Below, in pieces: positions 62,850 to 64,000 of a stretch of 64,000 bases of DNA (position 1 is its first letter; each line of letters starts with the position of its first letter). The translations under genes were made by a program, and so were the position numbers. The notes beneath the pieces were generated by a model. That model saw nothing but the letters and a program-made list of their open reading frames with translations, did not search any database and was not told where the DNA came from. The stretch lies in assembly GCF_900626075.1 (NCBI RefSeq), contig NZ_UYZY01000004.1:124001-188000 (forward strand). The letters run 5' to 3'. The stretch is from Clostridium transplantifaecale (GTDB lineage: Bacteria; Bacillota; Clostridia; Lachnospirales; Lachnospiraceae).

Positions 62850-63965
62850 ATGAATCGTAAAAACATATCAGGAACAAAGCTAAAGTGGACGGCTGCCCTT
62901 GTGACAGCCATGCTGCTGGCCGGTTCGGCCCAGACCGTTTTTGCCGGGGACACGGTTTATGTAAACTGTGACGTACTCAGGTGCCGTTCGTCGGAAGAGA
63001 TTAAAGACAGCAATATTGTAACGAATTTCCATTACGGAGATAAGCTGGAGCGCGTTTCTACGAATGGGGACTGGACCGTGGTTTTGGTAAACGGACAGAA
63101 ACGCTATGTGGCAACCGCCTATCTGAGCGCCTCACAGCCTGCCGGGAAAGCGTCCGTTCAGAATACATCATCCGCAGGGAACGAAACGGGAGCTTCAGCA
63201 TCCACTGCATCGGGAACCGAGATCGGCCTGTCGAGCGGATATAAATATGCGGATTTTTCTAAAATTAACAGCGGAAAGGCTATCCTCTATAAGAGCACGG
63301 CGGATTCCAGAAAGAATAAGACGGTCTGCGTCAACGCGGGCCACGGAACAAAAGGCGGCGGCAGCGTGAAAACCCTCTGCCATCCGGACGGAACTGCGAA
63401 GGTGACGGGCGGCACGACCAGTGCCGGAGCAACCACGGCTGTTGCCGTTTCCAGCGGAATGACATTTGCAGACGGTACGGCGGAGAGCAAGGTGACTCTG
63501 GCGATGGCGAAGATCTTAAAAGACCGTCTTCTTGCACAGGGATACGATGTGCTGATGATCCGCGAGTCGGACGATGTACAGCTTGATAATATTGCGAGGA
63601 CCGTAATTGCCAATAACAATGCGGACTGCCATATTGCCCTGCACTGGGATTCCACCAGCAGCAATAAGGGGTGTTTCTTTATGAGCGTTCCAAACAACGC
63701 ATCTTACCGGGCCATGGAGCCGGTGGCTTCCCACTGGCAGCAGCACAACAAGCTGGGCGAGGCGCTGATAACGGGTCTGAAGGGTGCAGGAAATAAGATT
63801 TTCTCGGGCGGGAGCATGGAGATGGATCTGACACAGACTTCCTTCTCGACGATTCCGAGCATTGATATCGAACTGGGAGACAAGGCATCCAGCCATTCCG
63901 CGGATACGCTGAAACAACTGGCGGACGGACTGGTGTCCGGTGTGAATTCATTTTTCGGATTTTAA
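62850..63965 (+). CDS. Secreted N-acetylmuramoyl-L-alanine amidase with SH3 domain
   Basis: 371 residues with a signal peptide (KLKWTAALVTAMLLAGSAQTVFA-GD). Residues about 34-92 form a bacterial SH3 wall-binding domain (DTVYVNCDVLRCRSSEE; NFHYGDKLERVSTNGDWTVVLVNG). A Ser/Thr/Ala-rich linker follows, then an Amidase_3 domain (about 155-370): zinc ligands in VNAGHG, GTAESKV and IALHWDS and the catalytic Glu in IDIELGD. Residues 180-205 form a Gly/Thr-rich insertion. It cleaves the MurNAc-L-Ala bond for wall turnover or cell/spore processes. The window ends 35 bases later. Confidence 0.88.
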   Translation: MNRKNISGTKLKWTAALVTAMLLAGSAQTVFAGDTVYVNCDVLRCRSSEEIKDSNIVTNFHYGDKLERVSTNGDWTVVLVNGQKRYVATAYLSASQPAGKASVQNTSSAGNETGASASTASGTEIGLSSGYKYADFSKINSGKAILYKSTADSRKNKTVCVNAGHGTKGGGSVKTLCHPDGTAKVTGGTTSAGATTAVAVSSGMTFADGTAESKVTLAMAKILKDRLLAQGYDVLMIRESDDVQLDNIARTVIANNNADCHIALHWDSTSSNKGCFFMSVPNNASYRAMEPVASHWQQHNKLGEALITGLKGAGNKIFSGGSMEMDLTQTSFSTIPSIDIELGDKASSHSADTLKQLADGLVSGVNSFFGF

Positions 63966-64000
63966 GTTCTGTTTACGGCAGAGGAGAAGGTGAAAGAGGA

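Overview
The window reads as a chromosomal segment of a spore-forming anaerobic gut Firmicute, most likely a Lachnospiraceae member of the Clostridium symbiosum / Enterocloster / Lachnoclostridium kind. This rests on spoIIR, an anaerobic sulfite reductase operon (asrABC), a LoaP antiterminator heading a capsule cluster, strong AGGAGG-type ribosome binding sites and the rpoB/rpoC sequence style. The species is inference; no 16S gene or other decisive marker is present.

Layout. 0-6.3 kb: an RND efflux set (adaptor cut by the window edge, HAE1-type permease, two tandem TolC-family proteins). 6.4-10.2 kb: spoIIR, ddl, murI (with a striking Cys/His-rich repeat insertion) and a DUF1934 gene. 10.2-24.9 kb: an AT-rich surface-polysaccharide cluster starting with a sigma-A promoter, a structured leader and loaP. 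It continues with a DegT aminotransferase, initiating sugar transferase, GT2, TagB/F-like polymerase, Wzy, GT4, deacetylase, Wzx, pyruvyltransferase, wecC, a FemX-like acyltransferase and wecB. 25-30.8 kb: a catabolic-looking set (GPH symporter, M20 hydrolase, HisD homologue) divergent from a MerR protein fused to a zinc ribbon and a degenerate methyltransferase domain. 30.9-35.5 kb: O-acetyltransferase, MATE exporter, AraC regulator, a deleted XRE gene and an AlkC glycosylase.

35.6-48.8 kb is the most interesting part. It holds two parallel modules, each made of a PAS/AAA+/Fis sigma-54 activator divergent from a transporter gene (BCCT in one, SSS in the other), followed by a histidine-ammonia-lyase-fold enzyme. 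Both transporter genes have near-perfect -24/-12 promoters with paired dyads about 155 and 180 bp upstream. Both lyases lack the Ala-Ser-Gly triad that forms the MIO electrophile (Tyr-Leu-Cys and Tyr-Leu-Gly instead). With the BCCT transporter, this suggests uptake and trimethylamine elimination from a histidine-type betaine such as ergothioneine or hercynine. The substrate is inference. Between the modules lie decayed fragments of a D-tartrate-dehydratase-like enzyme and an opposing regulator-like ORF.

48.8-57 kb: a 139-nt hairpin element, an extended -10 promoter and rpoB-rpoC with a strong terminator. There is no rplJ/rplL upstream. 57-58.6 kb: a small XRE regulator with a membrane partner, and a hypothetical gene. 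58.7-62.7 kb: asrABC divergent from a LysR regulator, with a dyad at the position typical of LysR sites. 62.8-64 kb: a secreted SH3/Amidase_3 cell-wall amidase. No tRNA, rRNA, CRISPR array or intact insertion sequence was seen.
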